From: Conus ventricosus
Lineage: Eukaryota; Mollusca; Gastropoda; Neogastropoda; Conidae
Assembly: GCA_018398815.1 (NCBI GenBank)
Contig: CM031611.1
Coordinates: forward strand, 80,866,375-80,930,374
Reading direction: 5' to 3'
Length of the DNA stretch: 64,000 nucleotides
In this document: one piece after another, positions 32,001 to 39,780 of the stretch
Layout of the letters: each line of letters starts with the position of its first letter
Numbering within the stretch: position 1 is the stretch's first letter
Notes under the pieces: model-generated
Told to the model about the DNA's origin: nothing
Seen by the model: the letters and a program-made list of their open reading frames with translations, nothing else
The model's database searches: none
Program-made: the position numbers and the translations under genes

Positions 32001-33117
32001 AGCCCTGTCATGTAGTCTCAGACCGAAATGGAAATCTGTAGCATCATCTTAATCATCCTCATTCCCATTGATCAGCATTAAAAAAAAACCAAATGTCTCA
32101 AAATCTGTGGCCCTTCATGCCCTGCTCTCATGGTGACCTCAATTTCGATGTCCTCTCCACGTTTGTGGCCTTGGTTTGCTTCCCGTCGGGGTCACTGGTA
32201 TCGGCAGGTACATGCGGGCTGGACGTTGGACGGACGTGGTGGCGCCCTCCGGGGGGAGAGCTCACTCACGCCGGCTCCGCGACTAAGCAATTATTGTCGT
32301 CAGTGGGGGGCTTAGTAGTGGTGTCCTGCGTATGTTAGATCAGAACAGGCGCCACTGAACACCACCGAAGTGACCGGCGTCAGTGCAGTGTCTCCTCCGG
32401 TGGGTTGCCTCTTGACGACTTGACATTGACTGCTCCCTTGGATTGCTGGTGCTGGGCTGCGGCGGGGCCGTCCGGGCTATGGCTGTGGACGGGGTGTCGG
32501 AATGAGCGGTGTGGGTGCACTGCCTCTGAGGTGGCGCAGAGGTTGGGACAGCAAACAAAAAAACAAAAAAAAACAAAAAACTGAAGTACCTGGCTCAAGA
32601 TCGCCATATAAAGGCAGATAACAAACATCTCCCATTCACAAACACACACACCCTTTTTTGTTGTTGAGAGATATGAATTTAAACAACAGTATAGCTCTAC
32701 ATTATGGTACACAAATGGCGAAATATAAAATATAAAAAATTTCCCATCAACAACAGAAGAAAAATATCAGATAATAATAAAAAAAAACCTAATAAACAAC
32801 CCATATTTCCTTACCTTTATTTTGCAATTACTCTAGGATGAAGCTGTGAATTTTAATGTTAGGACATTCAGCTTAAAGCCTCACAATTTTCAGTACTTTT
32901 GAGATCCTTACCTGGAACATCTAACCCGACTTCTTCAACAGTCAGCTCACAAGACAGAAAGTCCCCACAAAATACAAAGTTTCAGCATCATCAGACACTT
33001 TATTTCTAGTTCTGCACCACATTACGTCCACCTCAGATGATCATCATGTAGTTACGTTACCTTCTCCGCCAGCTTCTTCTCCTGCTGCAGCACCAGACTT
33101 CCCCAATCGTCTGCCAT
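9372..33117 (-). CDS. DDX19: DDX19/Dbp5-like DEAD-box ATP-dependent RNA helicase (whole gene, 11 coding exons)
   Basis: Exons in transcript order: 33117-33061, 30689-30437, 27920-27782, 25373-25281, 23789-23687, 22046-21932, 17280-17103, 15300-15060, 13125-12963, 11728-11537, 9433-9372. They sum to 1596 nt (531 codons plus stop); every junction is GT-AG and in phase. Motifs in the joined protein: Q motif (F163 to Q170), Walker A SGTGKT 191-196, Ia PTYELALQ 221-228, Ib TPGT 267-270, DEAD 292-295, SAT 325-327, IFCH ending 393, NVSARGID to 450, HRIGRTGR 477-484. The C-terminus [15 protein letters not shown] matches the family signature. DDX19/Dbp5 proteins remodel mRNPs at the cytoplasmic face of the nuclear pore, activated by Gle1/IP6 and Nup214 (family knowledge). 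Vertebrate forms are about 480 residues; the extra length here is the Ala/Thr-rich exon 2. The gene is divergent from the UBL gene at 44902. Confidence 0.96.
9610..10095. repeat. Minisatellite, about 66-bp unit, 7-8 diverged copies
   Basis: AGTAAACTGCCCACATCTTT and CCACAGCCACAT words alternate through the last helicase intron. Units vary in length through internal deletions. Confidence 0.88.
10400..11525 (-). repeat. Minisatellite, 46-bp unit derived from the exon 10 donor junction
   Basis: About 24 copies of a 46-bp unit fill the intron right up to exon 10. On the coding (minus) strand the unit contains GGTCTATTGAGGAA then ACTTTGGTGAGTC. This matches the true exon end, GATCCATCGAGAAA then CACTTTG|GTGAGTC at 11537. 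Copies nearest the exon (11230-11520) are more diverged in length, with words like TTAGAAAGTCTTTGG. Most copies keep an intact GTGAGT. The plus strand of each unit also carries CAGGTAAGG. Confidence 0.93.
11537..11728 (-). CDS. DDX19: DDX19-like exon 10 (RecA2, motifs Va end to VI)
   Basis: Acceptor TTGTTACAG before 11728, donor GTGAGT after 11537. It encodes [14 protein letters not shown], the [20 protein letters not shown] arginine-finger segment, and the [20 protein letters not shown] helix. Confidence 0.97.
11729..12962. other. Helicase intron 9, unassigned
   Basis: AT-rich intron with one short duplication (CTACTGATTTGCCC and ATCTCATTCCATT words at about 11895 and 11940). An open frame at 12417-12860 has no recognisable domain and is antisense to the gene. 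Confidence 0.6.
12963..13125 (-). CDS. DDX19: DDX19-like exon 9 (RecA2, motif V)
   Basis: Acceptor CCGACAG before 13125, donor GTAAGGT after 12963. It encodes [30 protein letters not shown] and [14 protein letters not shown]. The alignment length with vertebrate DDX19 is unchanged across this exon. Confidence 0.96.
13480..13880. repeat. Minisatellite, units of about 36-50 bp
   Basis: TGGTTTTGAAGTTAATCAAC recurs about ten times with alternating AAGTCTTCTTCAAACA and AGGTCAGGTAATCAGGTGTT linkers, inside helicase intron 8. Confidence 0.93.
14060..14905. repeat. Minisatellite, 24-bp unit, about 35 copies
   Basis: Unit TCACTCAAAGCATGTAGACA plus TTCC with CT/AC and C/A variants. The 24-base period is a multiple of three, so every frame stays open. 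The resulting 115-codon frame is not a gene. Confidence 0.97.
14952..15000. repeat. (CT)n and (AC)n microsatellite
   Basis: CT run at 14948-14962, then AC run to 14998, sixty bases from helicase exon 8. Confidence 0.95.
15060..15300 (-). CDS. DDX19: DDX19-like exon 8 (motif III to motif IV)
   Basis: Acceptor CTGTTCCAG before 15300, donor GTGAGTG after 15060. It encodes [40 protein letters not shown] and [15 protein letters not shown]. It starts with the last base of the Lys313 codon, matching phase 2 of exon 7. Confidence 0.97.
15301..16960. other. Helicase intron 7, unassigned
   Basis: AT-rich, largely non-repetitive intron with no recognised element or conserved frame. An (AC)n cluster at 16962-17060 closes it next to exon 7. 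Confidence 0.6.
17103..17280 (-). CDS. DDX19: DDX19-like exon 7 (motif Ib and DEAD box)
   Basis: Acceptor GGCTTTGCAG before 17280, donor GTGGGT after 17103. It encodes [26 protein letters not shown] and [11 protein letters not shown]. The DEAD Walker B motif is intact. Confidence 0.97.
17440..20405. repeat. Large minisatellite, 42-47-bp unit, roughly 65 copies
   Basis: Almost 3 kb of helicase intron 6 is built from a unit reading AATGTTACAGTCTGATGACC, TGATCTGTCTGCCCC, ATCCCATCAC with a variable number of CCATC steps (lengths 37, 42, 47). Larger blocks recur, for example 18100-18350 against 18600-18830, which shows duplications of several units at once. Confidence 0.97.
20490..20685. repeat. 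Three tandem copies of a 63-65-bp unit
   Basis: TTGGCTTAAGGCTGTGTCAG starts each unit, at about 20493, 20553 and 20617. The copies are almost identical. Confidence 0.95.
20700..20935 (+). mobile_element. SINE-B-like 3' region with (CAA)n end
   Basis: GAGTTTGGCTGCCCATGTGG, GGGGTAA and ATGGTCACACACATAA align with GAGTATGGCTGCCTTAATGG and ACGGTCATACACACAA of SINE-B at 23200-23255. A (CAA)n run at 20910-20928 is a plausible tail. Confidence 0.5.
21065..21690 (+). mobile_element. SINE-A, old headless copy
   Basis: Collinear with SINE-A from the TCCTACCCAGAGTTGAGTTTG block through GAGTGTTGCTCAAA, ACCAACACTGCAGGTG, TCTCAGA, GGCCTTTCAT, CACTGGTATCG, GACATGGTGG, GACTAAGCAATTA, and CAGTGCCTCTTGTAG. 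The tRNA head is absent and the copy is well diverged. Confidence 0.75.
21932..22046 (-). CDS. DDX19: DDX19-like exon 6 (motif Ia)
   Basis: Acceptor GCTGTGCAG before 22046, donor GTGAGT after 21932. It encodes [20 protein letters not shown] and [12 protein letters not shown]. Confidence 0.97.
22160..22380. repeat. (AG)n and (AC)n simple repeats
   Basis: AG clusters at 22165-22230 and AC-rich DNA at 22287-22362 in helicase intron 5. Confidence 0.85.
22440..22905 (+). pseudogene. LINE RT C-terminal fragment with internal triplication
   Basis: Frame pieces read [20 protein letters not shown], then [12 protein letters not shown], then (shifted) PSRSL and SSDNRVF-like words. They match the conserved LLxxLHWLPVxxRIxYK...PSYLxxLL...SRxLRSS tail of CR1/L2-type LINEs. 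The [11 protein letters not shown] segment is present three times (about 52 bp each, 22555-22715). Stops and frameshifts make it a relic. Confidence 0.7.
22921..23265 (+). mobile_element. SINE-B, tRNA-headed copy
   Basis: The first 73 bases read as a tRNA-like promoter: A-box TAGCTCAGTTGG near 22931, B-box GGTTCGAATTT near 22973, and acceptor-like GGCTGGA at the start. A tRNA-unrelated body follows (TCATCACACACTTTCGGAAG, AGAAGGCC, GTATGGATGACACATTG, GAGTATGGCTGCC, ACGGTCATACAC). The body shares blocks with 49455-49690 and 20700-20935. There is no true tRNA gene here because the body is repeated elsewhere. Confidence 0.7.
23687..23789 (-). CDS. DDX19: DDX19-like exon 5 (Walker A)
   Basis: Acceptor GTGTTTCAG before 23789, donor GTTGGT after 23687. 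It encodes [20 protein letters not shown] and MLSRVD. Lys195 and Thr196 are the nucleotide-binding pair. Confidence 0.97.
23790..25280. other. Helicase intron 4, unassigned
   Basis: AT-rich intron with short direct repeats (TCTCAGGGATATTTC-like words near 23850 and 23994) and no recognised element. The tRNA-like TGGTTTGAACCC near 24620 is too isolated to call. Confidence 0.55.
25281..25373 (-). CDS. DDX19: DDX19-like exon 4 (Q motif)
   Basis: Acceptor TTTTGCAG before 25373, donor GTAAGT after 25281. It encodes [20 protein letters not shown] and [10 protein letters not shown]. Phe163 and Gln170 are the Q-motif residues that read adenine. Confidence 0.97.
25374..26034. other. Helicase intron 3, unassigned
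   Basis: AT-rich intron. Words near 25910-25970 look tRNA-like and may be the 5' part of the SINE-C-like copy that follows, but I cannot confirm it. Confidence 0.45.
26035..26130 (+). mobile_element. SINE-C-like copy
   Basis: GCGGATGTGGTGTAGCATAT, GCACGCAGTGATGCCTCC and TTGATGAAACTGAAAC form an ordered block shared with 3361-3425. The GTGGTGTAGC word resembles an A-box. The element borders are unclear. Confidence 0.5.
26525..27420 (+). pseudogene. LINE RT C-terminal fragment interrupted by a nine-fold tandem repeat
   Basis: The left part resembles the NAARLVL...PLLxSLHW block of CR1/L2-type pol (ACATTGCTGCAACACTGGTA, TTCTCTGCATTCTATGCACT). The right part carries YQKKDPRWK and a TGLKTHLF end at 27388, the classic FKxxLKTHLF terminus. 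The two parts are separated by the 62-bp minisatellite at 26665-27225. Stops and frame breaks make it a relic. Confidence 0.6.
26665..27225. repeat. Minisatellite, 62-bp unit, nine near-perfect copies
   Basis: TTTGCTGTCATCTTCCGTTG, TGCACCCAACAATCTGTATG, AAGTGCTTTACATCTGTTCT, CC. The period is exactly 62 and successive copies appear identical, so expansion or homogenisation is recent. Confidence 0.98.
27580..27760. repeat. (AC)n/(CT)n simple repeat cluster
   Basis: AC and CT runs immediately 3' of helicase exon 3. Confidence 0.85.
27782..27920 (-). CDS. DDX19: DDX19-like exon 3 (N-terminal helix and linker)
   Basis: Acceptor TGAAACAG before 27920, donor GTGAGTG after 27782. It encodes [38 protein letters not shown] and ALNL. 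The N-terminal helix in this position is autoinhibitory in human DDX19 (family knowledge). Confidence 0.96.
28080..28272 (+). pseudogene. L1/Tx1-like LINE fragment
   Basis: Encodes [30 protein letters not shown], and ends NV. It matches the conserved GRIxxIKSLxLSKxxHLxxxLPNPP block near the C-terminus of L1/Tx1-clade RT. It is about 60 codons long, ends at a stop, and is inserted in helicase intron 2. Confidence 0.65.
29291..29952 (-). pseudogene. piggyBac-like transposase N-terminal remnant
   Basis: From the ATG at 29952 the frame meets a TGA after 14 codons, reopens through an acidic region to another TGA, and shifts frame around 29770. Further open segments ([20 protein letters not shown] at about 29716, and [20 protein letters not shown] near 29529) may be the continuation. 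The DDE/D catalytic region is not seen. The assignment rests mainly on the TTAA/TIR structure around it. Confidence 0.5.
29326..29374. repeat. Poly(C) and (AC)n
   Basis: Ten-base and longer C runs at 29330-29348, then AC dinucleotides. Confidence 0.9.
30437..30689 (-). CDS. DDX19: DDX19-like exon 2 (low-complexity N-terminal insertion)
   Basis: Acceptor CTGACAG before 30689, donor GTAGGG after 30437. It encodes 84 residues beginning [13 protein letters not shown], then seven Thr in a row, then Ala/Thr/Gln-rich sequence ending in GGGEDGEDK. The final G joins AG of exon 3 to make Glu104. Phase fits both neighbours. The human protein has no such long Ala/Thr tract, so this is probably a disordered, lineage-specific segment. 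Confidence 0.88.
30700..31150. other. Helicase intron 1, unassigned part
   Basis: AT-rich intron with a short (AC)n at 30770-30797. Nothing recognised. Confidence 0.5.
31150..31300 (+). pseudogene. LINE RT C-terminal fragment
   Basis: Encodes [20 protein letters not shown] then PLLTK, the NSAARLxxxxRKxxHVxPLL block of CR1/L2-type pol. Stops follow shortly. It is a short relic. Confidence 0.65.
31712..32576 (+). mobile_element. SINE-A, full-length copy with target-site duplication
   Basis: The head has a perfect pol III A-box (TGGCGAAGTGG, 31723-31733) and B-box (GGTTCGAATCC, 31767-31777) within a tRNA-like 73-mer. A body of about 780 bases follows with no long frame, and an A-rich tail with C interruptions ends near 32576. 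AAAACTGAAGTACC flanks it at 31698-31711 and 32577-32590, a 14-bp target-site duplication. It is therefore a LINE-mobilised retroposon, unusually long for a SINE. Confidence 0.9.
32591..33060. other. Helicase intron 1, 5' part, unassigned
   Basis: AT-rich intron between the SINE and exon 1. No feature seen. Confidence 0.5.
33061..33117 (-). CDS. DDX19: DDX19-like exon 1 (start codon)
   Basis: ATG at 33117 begins [19 protein letters not shown], then donor GTAACG. The context CAGAATGG is acceptable. The phase (0) fits exon 2. CTACAG just upstream (33131-33126) looks like an acceptor, so a non-coding first exon may lie further upstream, beyond the minisatellite; it was not located. Confidence 0.82.
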
Positions 33118-33125
33118 TCTGCTTC

Positions 33126-34938
33126 CTGTAGTTCTGTGCAAACCACACACAAACACCAATCCATCGTTACTCTTTGTTGAGTTCTGTGCAAACCACACAC
33201 AAACCCCAATCCATCGTTACTCTGTCTTTGTTTAGTTCTGTGCAAACCACACACAAACACCAATCCATCATTATTCTGTCTTTGTTTAGTTCTGTTCAAA
33301 CCTCACACAAACACCAATCCATCGTTACTCTGTCTTTGTTTAGTTCTGTTCAAACCACACACAAACACCAATCCATCATTATTCTGTCTTTGTTTAGTTC
33401 TGTTCAAACCTCACACAAACACCAATCCATCGTTACTCTGTCTTGTGTTTAGTTCTGTTCAAACCACACACAAACACCAATCCATCGTTACTCTGTCTTT
33501 GTTTAGTTCTGTTCAAACCACACACAAACACCAATCCATCATTATTCTGTCTTTGTTTAGTTCTGTTCAAACCTCACACAAACACCAATCCATCGTTACT
33601 CTGTCTTTGTTTAGTTCTGTTCAAACCACACACAAACACCAATCCATCGTTACTCTGTCTTTGTTTAGTTCTGTTCAAGCCACACACAAACACCAATCCA
33701 TCATTATTCTGTCTTTGTTTAGTTCTGTTCAAACCTCACACAAACACTAATCCATCGTTACTCTGTCTTTGTTTAGTTCTGTTCAAACCACACACAAACA
33801 CCGATCCATCATTATTCTGTCTTTGTTTAGTTCTGTTCAAACCACACACAAACACTAATCCATCGTCACTCTGTCTTTGTTTAGTTCTGTTCAAGCCACA
33901 CACAAACATTACTCCATCATTATACTCTGCCTTTCTTTAGTTCTGTTCAAACCACACACTAACACCACTCCATCATTACTCCTCCTTTCTTTAGTTAAGT
34001 TTTGTCCACATCACATGCACCACACTATTGTAACACTACCTTTCTTTAGTTTTGTCTACATTACACACACCACACTATCTTTACTCTTCCTTTCTCTAGT
34101 TTTGTTTACATTACAAACACCAAGCTATTTTTACTCTGCCTTTCTTTAGTTCTATTCACAACATACAAAAAACCACCACTCTTTTGTTATCGTTATTCTG
34201 CCTTTCTTAAGGTCTGTTCATTGCAGTCGACACCCACAAACACCACACTATCCTTATTCTTTCTTTCCTAAGTTCTATTCACAACACACACAAACATCCA
34301 CACTCTCCCTATTCTGCATTTTCTCTTAAGTTCTGTTCACTGCACTTTATACACACCACACTATCACTATTCTGCCCTTCTTTAGTCCTGTTTTCAAAAT
34401 ACCCACACACCACACTTTCAGCAGCTTACTTTTATTGAGAAATAGTACTTTTCTGTCCACTAAACAACCAAACTGCCTCTAGTTCTGTTCATAAAACTTA
34501 CGCACACTGTGTTATTATCAATCTGCCTTTGCTTAGTTCCCTTCATGAAAAAAACCCACACAACACACTATCATCAGTCTGTCCCTTTTTGTATTCATAC
34601 AGGAAAAACAAAAAACAAACAAACAAACAAACAAACAAAACCCACACAGACCAGTACACACACACAAACACCACAATATCATCAATCTGTTTTCTTTAAT
34701 TCTGTGCATAAGAAATACCCACACACCAAACTATTATCAGTCTACCTTTCTATACCTCTGTTTATTCCAACAAAAAAAGAAAGAAAAAGAAACTGACATA
34801 CCACACTATCATCCATTTGGCTTTTCTCTAGTTCAGTTCATAAAACAACACACCCACATTCTGTTTTTCAATTGGTTTCATTCAGAAAACACCCACACAC
34901 AACTGATCATCAGCCTGCATTTTTCTACTTCTGTTCAT

Positions 34939-35011
<73 letters not shown>

Positions 35012-35560
35012 ACCTATACTTTGTTTTTCTTTGATTCTGTTCAGAAAACACCCACACACCACACCAATGTCACCCTGCCTTTCTTTAGGTTTATTCAGAT
35101 ACAAACACTGAACTTTCATCAGACCTCTTTTTTTCAGTTCTGTTTAGAAACTAAGAAAACAACAACATAATTATGACACCATCGTCAATCTGCTTTTACT
35201 TAGTTCTGTTCATATAAAACCAAACACCACACTATCATCAGACTGCCTTTCTTTAGTTCTGATCGCTAAACACACGGACAGCAGATAAACTATCATCAGA
35301 CAGCCTTTCTCTAAGTCTATTCATTCGCAAAACAACTACACTCTATACTTATGTAACTATCACAGTCTGCCTTTCTTTAGTTCTGCTCAGAAAGTAACCA
35401 ATGTCACACTACCACCAATCTGCCTTTATTTCTGAAGTTTTGTTCATAATTCAGAACACGACACTGTAACCAGTCTGCCTTTACTTACTTCTGTCCATAT
35501 CTATAACCATGCTTCTGTCCACATAGATCTATAACTAAACACCACACAGTCATCAGCACA
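33126..35560. repeat. Minisatellite, about 52-58-bp unit, with a homogeneity gradient
   Basis: The unit reads TTTAGTTCTGTTCAAACCAC, ACACAAACACCAATCCATCG, TTACTCTGTCTTTG. From 33130 to 33900 the copies are almost identical. From 33900 to 35560 they become increasingly ragged (CTGCCTTTCTTTAGTTCTGT plus ATAAA...CACACCACACTATCATCA) but keep the register. An (AC)n block interrupts at 34943-35008. Confidence 0.93.
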
Positions 35561-36080
35561 CTATATGTGCCATAAGTTAAGTAGAAATCCCCTCATATAA
35601 ATTATAAACAAAAGAGCAATAAGAGTTTTGAATTATCAATTTTAACTACACATACATAAAACTCTGTAATACTGACTGGAGTCATTGATAAACCATGTAA
35701 ACTAAATCAGTAATTATCTTGGAAAAGTCCTAGTTTAGAAGCCTCCCTCTAAGAAACAAAAAGGTTCTCTTCATGACAGCAAGAATCAATGAAACTGGCA
35801 CAGAGAAAAAGCTTTCAAACCATGACTTTTCTGATTTTGTGTCTTTGGGCTTTAAGAAGCCAGATGGTCATTTCAACCTCATTTTCATACTAAAGTCTTT
35901 TCCAATAATTGATTTCTAGTCTCTGTTTTTTTTTTGGTGTTTTTTTTTCCTTATCTATTCTAATAAAATTCAGAGATACATAGCCATACAATGGCTATCT
36001 TGCGGCTGCCACCACCAGTTGGCTTGCACTCTGGTGCAGCATAGACAGTGCTAGACTTAAAGCTGCTCCTCATCAATAAT
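35561..36080. other. Unassigned spacer
   Basis: AT-rich DNA with a T-run near 35925. No feature recognised. Confidence 0.5.
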
Positions 36081-36799
36081 TCATGAACCCACCAGCCGCC
36101 GTGGCGAAGTGGTTAGCGTCGCAGACTGCCAGCTGGGAGGTCGTGGGTTCAAATCCCAGAGTCATGTGGTTTTTCTGCCCTGACCGGCTCCTACCCAGAG
36201 TTGAGTCTGCTGCGGACTCAGTTGGGAAGACTGGGACCACACAGTCGAGTTTCATCCACTTAATGGATGCATTTCTGAGAGTGTTGCTCAAATTTCCTGA
36301 CCAACACTGCAGGTGCCTGTATCTCTCGGGCCTGGTTGACGCCGGGATATATTATGAAAGGAAGCACAGAGTACAGCCCTGTCATGTAGTCTCAGACCGA
36401 AATGGAAATGCGTAGCATCATCTTAATCATCCTCATTCTCATCGATCAGCATTTAAAAAAAAAAAAAAAAAAAGTCTCAAATTCTGTGGCCCTTCATGCC
36501 GTGCTCTCATGGTGACCTCAATTTCGATGTCCTCTCCACGTTTGTGGTCTTGGTTTGGTTCCGTTGGACGGACGTAGTGGCGCCCTCCGGAGGGAGAGCT
36601 CACTCACACCGGCTCCGCGACTAAGCAATTATTTTCGCCAGTAGGGGGCTTAGTAGGTGGTGTCCTGCGTATGTTAGATCAGAACAGGCGCCACTTAACA
36701 CCATCGAAGTGACTCGGCAGCAGTGCAGTGTCTCCTCCGGTGGGTTGTCTCTTGACGACTTGACATTGACATTGATTGTTCCCTGTGGATTGCCGGTGC

Positions 36800-37590
36800 C
36801 AGGGCTACCATTTGTACTGACAGACAGGGGGTCCCAGGGACCCCTTCACTGATGCTATAGAGGGTCCCAGAGGGGTATAGAGAGTCCCCATGAACAAAAT
36901 TAACCAATACAGAAAATGTAGTATTTCTTGCTTTTTTAATTATCGGCTTGATAATCTGAACATTTCAGAGTAAATGAATCTCTCTCTCTCTCTCTGAAAA
37001 CATTTCTTTAAAAAAAAACATTTCTTGTTAGGTGGTGTTGCTGTAGATATTTCTTTAGGAATCGATGATTCACTGTCTGTAGCATCTTCAGAAGATGCTT
37101 CTTTGCGTTTTTTAGGAGCGCCCAACCACTGAAGCAATGACATATATAAATTTGCGAGATGTGATAGCCGTGAACTTCCTTTCTGCTTCGTTCGCCTAGG
37201 CTTGTGCACACGATTGTTACAACTTGTGAGTCATCGAATTGGTTAATTAGTGGCGGCGGGCGCCACAGTCTGAATAAGTCAGCCGTTCCACTGAGTAACC
37301 GTTCAGTGACGTGGGCCACAAGGCGAGCCTATCAGTGTTTACGCAACTTCTCGGCTTACTGCACTTCCGCGGCTTACTGTACTTCCGCGGGCACACGCTG
37401 TCCTGAATTTGATGTCAGGCAATCACGCGAAGCTTGTGGTGTGCTCAGCTTTGATCACTGACCGCGGCACGTTTTGGGGTTTGCCTGATTTTGTAGTGCG
37501 TCCCACAGGATTCGCTACACGTTTTGTTAGTGCGTCCTTTTCGCTCATAGTGCGTCATGGACGCACATATGTGCGTCATTGGGAGCCCTG
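36800..37590. mobile_element. hAT-like non-autonomous DNA transposon nested in SINE-A
   Basis: The termini are inverted: CAGGGCTACCA at the left, and CAGGGCTCCCA read inwards from the right. GGTGC (36795-36799 and 37591-37595) is duplicated at the target. The uninterrupted SINE at 31712 shows the site once. TGCGTC words are clustered near the right end (37497-37580), like the subterminal motifs of hAT elements. Length 791 bp; a five-base duplication is shorter than the usual eight. Confidence 0.78.
36990..37143 (-). pseudogene. hAT-type transposase N-terminal remnant
   Basis: On the minus strand an ATG at 37143 begins MSLLQWLGAPKKRK, then an acidic/Ser segment EASSEDATDSESS, then TPPNKK. Short basic-then-acidic N-termini before a BED finger are usual in hAT transposases. 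Nothing further of the transposase is present. The reading is suggestive only; the transposon ends are the stronger evidence. Confidence 0.4.
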
Positions 37591-37729
37591 GGTGCCGGGG
37601 CTGCAGCGGGGCCAACCGGGCTGTGGCTGTGGACAGTGTGTCGGAATGAGCGGCGTGGGTGCACTGCCTCTGAGGTGGCGCAGAGGTTGGGACAGCAAAA
37701 AAAAAAAAAAAAAAAAAAATCATGAACCC

Positions 37730-39780
37730 CAAGTACATATGATGGTATTGCTGCACACACCTATAGGCTAATGTTAATGTTGAGCATACCTGCTTCTTTC
37801 TGATCAGACTGCTCTGGGGTGTCTTCACTTTGACTTGATACATCAGAACAGTTCTCTATAGATTTCTTCTTTTTTTAATTCTATAGTTTATGTGATCTTA
37901 CATTTATCACTTCTGTTTGTGTCTGCTAACTCTCATGTTGATTCATTCTTTCACTCACACTTAAATCTAACCCCAGAGTTGGCTGACCTTCCTTAATAGT
38001 AATGACTGAGGGGTGAGAAGGAAAAAAGATGAACTCTGAAAAATCTGTTTTCTCATTTTCTTTACATTTCATGCAAGTGGTTTTTTGTTGGTTGGTTGGT
38101 TGGATTTGTGTGTGTGTGTGTGTGTTTTTTTTAAAGGGTAAGATTTAATTGCTTAAAAACAACTTTCTTCTCAGATGTCCCATTGATATAGTTTTGGTAC
38201 CACTGAACTGCATTTCCTCTTTATGATGGTGGTGCTTAGTAGTAACTAGTATAGGCCTAATAACAGCATCATTTTATGGTAATATAATTTTGAATTGCAT
38301 GCAAGTCAAAACGTGCCAGGTTGAAATCGTTGATTGTGTGACTGTGTGTGTGAGCGAGAACGAAACTGAAAACCCCTGTGTTTAGGTGACGTTAAGAGTG
38401 CAAGTGCCCCTGTTATAAAGTTTACATTTATAAATTCTCATCCTCCCACTATGATAGTTGCAGACGACTGACCACACAGAATCGGTGAAAAAGACGATCA
38501 CATCATGAAATGCTACATCACTGATTGAAGACAAGTCTAGTCACAGTGGGAATGGCTCAAAATGAAACTCATTCTATGACTATGAGTCAACAGTGGTAAA
38601 ATGGACAACGATCAACAATTACAATGATAATGATGGGACGCTCGGGTAACTACCAATGGATTTACTGAATCAATTCTTAAATAATATGACTAACAGTTAT
38701 ACGGTTTCACTCGCGAATACTTACTTGTAGGTTCACAAGTTCTTGAGTGAGCTGGCTTTCAGATTTCAGTTCACTGTTGACAATGGAGCACCCACACTTT
38801 TCTCAGAACTCAAACCGGAAACCATCTAAGGTGCCGAAAATGTCGCATGTAGAGCTTTTTCTTAAAGTTTCGTACCATGTGTCCCGTTACGCAAATAACT
38901 GTCTTTTCATCTACTAATCATAAGAAATTACCGAATTTGGATTGTGTCAGCTGTGGGAAAACAAACAAACAAATAGCAACATCAACAAAAACTTACAAAA
39001 GCCGGACTATCTTTGCGATCTCGTAGCGTTTCACAGAAACCTGGTGGTGATAATTCTTGCTTGCTTGGCGAGTGTTAGGCTAATGCGTTTCGTAGCTTAT
39101 TCAAGAGGCGAGCAGGGCCAGGACAATCCGAGAGCTCACTAGACTGGGGCTCTCACGCATGTGAAGGAAAATGGGCGACTGTAGTAATTGCTGTGATTAG
39201 TGCACAAAATACTGTGTACGTTAAACTATTAAAACGATGATTCTTCAACAGCAAGAAGAGCGATGCAGTCACATCGTTAATTTGATTTTTTTTTGTGTGT
39301 GTTGCTCCCGTTTCTTGACTCCCCTTGCCGCTCATATCTGTCACCGCAAGGATAAGCACGCAACCTTGCGAGTTCTTGAGTCCATGAAACTCGTCTCAGA
39401 TGTTTGTGTAGCGAATGGACAAGTCCACAAGCAGTCTGACACCATCTTGATTAAACTGAAAATGAAACTTGCTACACTCTAAGAACTATTAATAGGGATC
39501 CATCAAAGCGGCATGGAAACTACATCATTGCCAACATTCACCAGTCAAAAACAAGAGAGAGAGAGAGAGAGAGAGTGAACCTGGTGGAGAAACTATTTGG
39601 ATAATGATCCGACTTAAATTTAACAAGCCAATACTTTCTTATGTCAGCTGGATTGGGTTTCTTCTTAACGATGGAAAGCGCAAATCAGTGACTCGACAAA
39701 TTTGGTCAAATTTGGACGTGACGAAGTTAATGGATTTGAATATAATTCTACCTAACATAAATAAACGCGAACTGCATTTT
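37730..39780. other. Intergenic DNA between the two divergent genes
   Basis: Mixed DNA with a short (TG)n at 38108-38124 and an (AG)n at 39551-39575. A first non-coding exon or promoter of the helicase could lie here, but I see nothing that would fix one. Confidence 0.5.

Larger units (their letters stand above)
36091..37719 (+). mobile_element. SINE-A, full-length copy split by a hAT-like element
   Basis: Collinear with the copy at 31712 in two parts, 36091-36799 and 37591-37719, ending in about 26 A residues. TCATGAACCC flanks it at 36081-36090 and 37720-37729 as a target-site duplication, proving that the two parts are one insertion. The A-box is intact; the B-box has one change (GGTTCAAATCC). 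Confidence 0.92.

Noticed and set aside
39604..39780. Frame upstream of the 39.8-kb RT as part of the same pol
   Set aside because: The 68 codons do not resemble RT motifs A or B that should precede FADD; probably chance or rearranged sequence.
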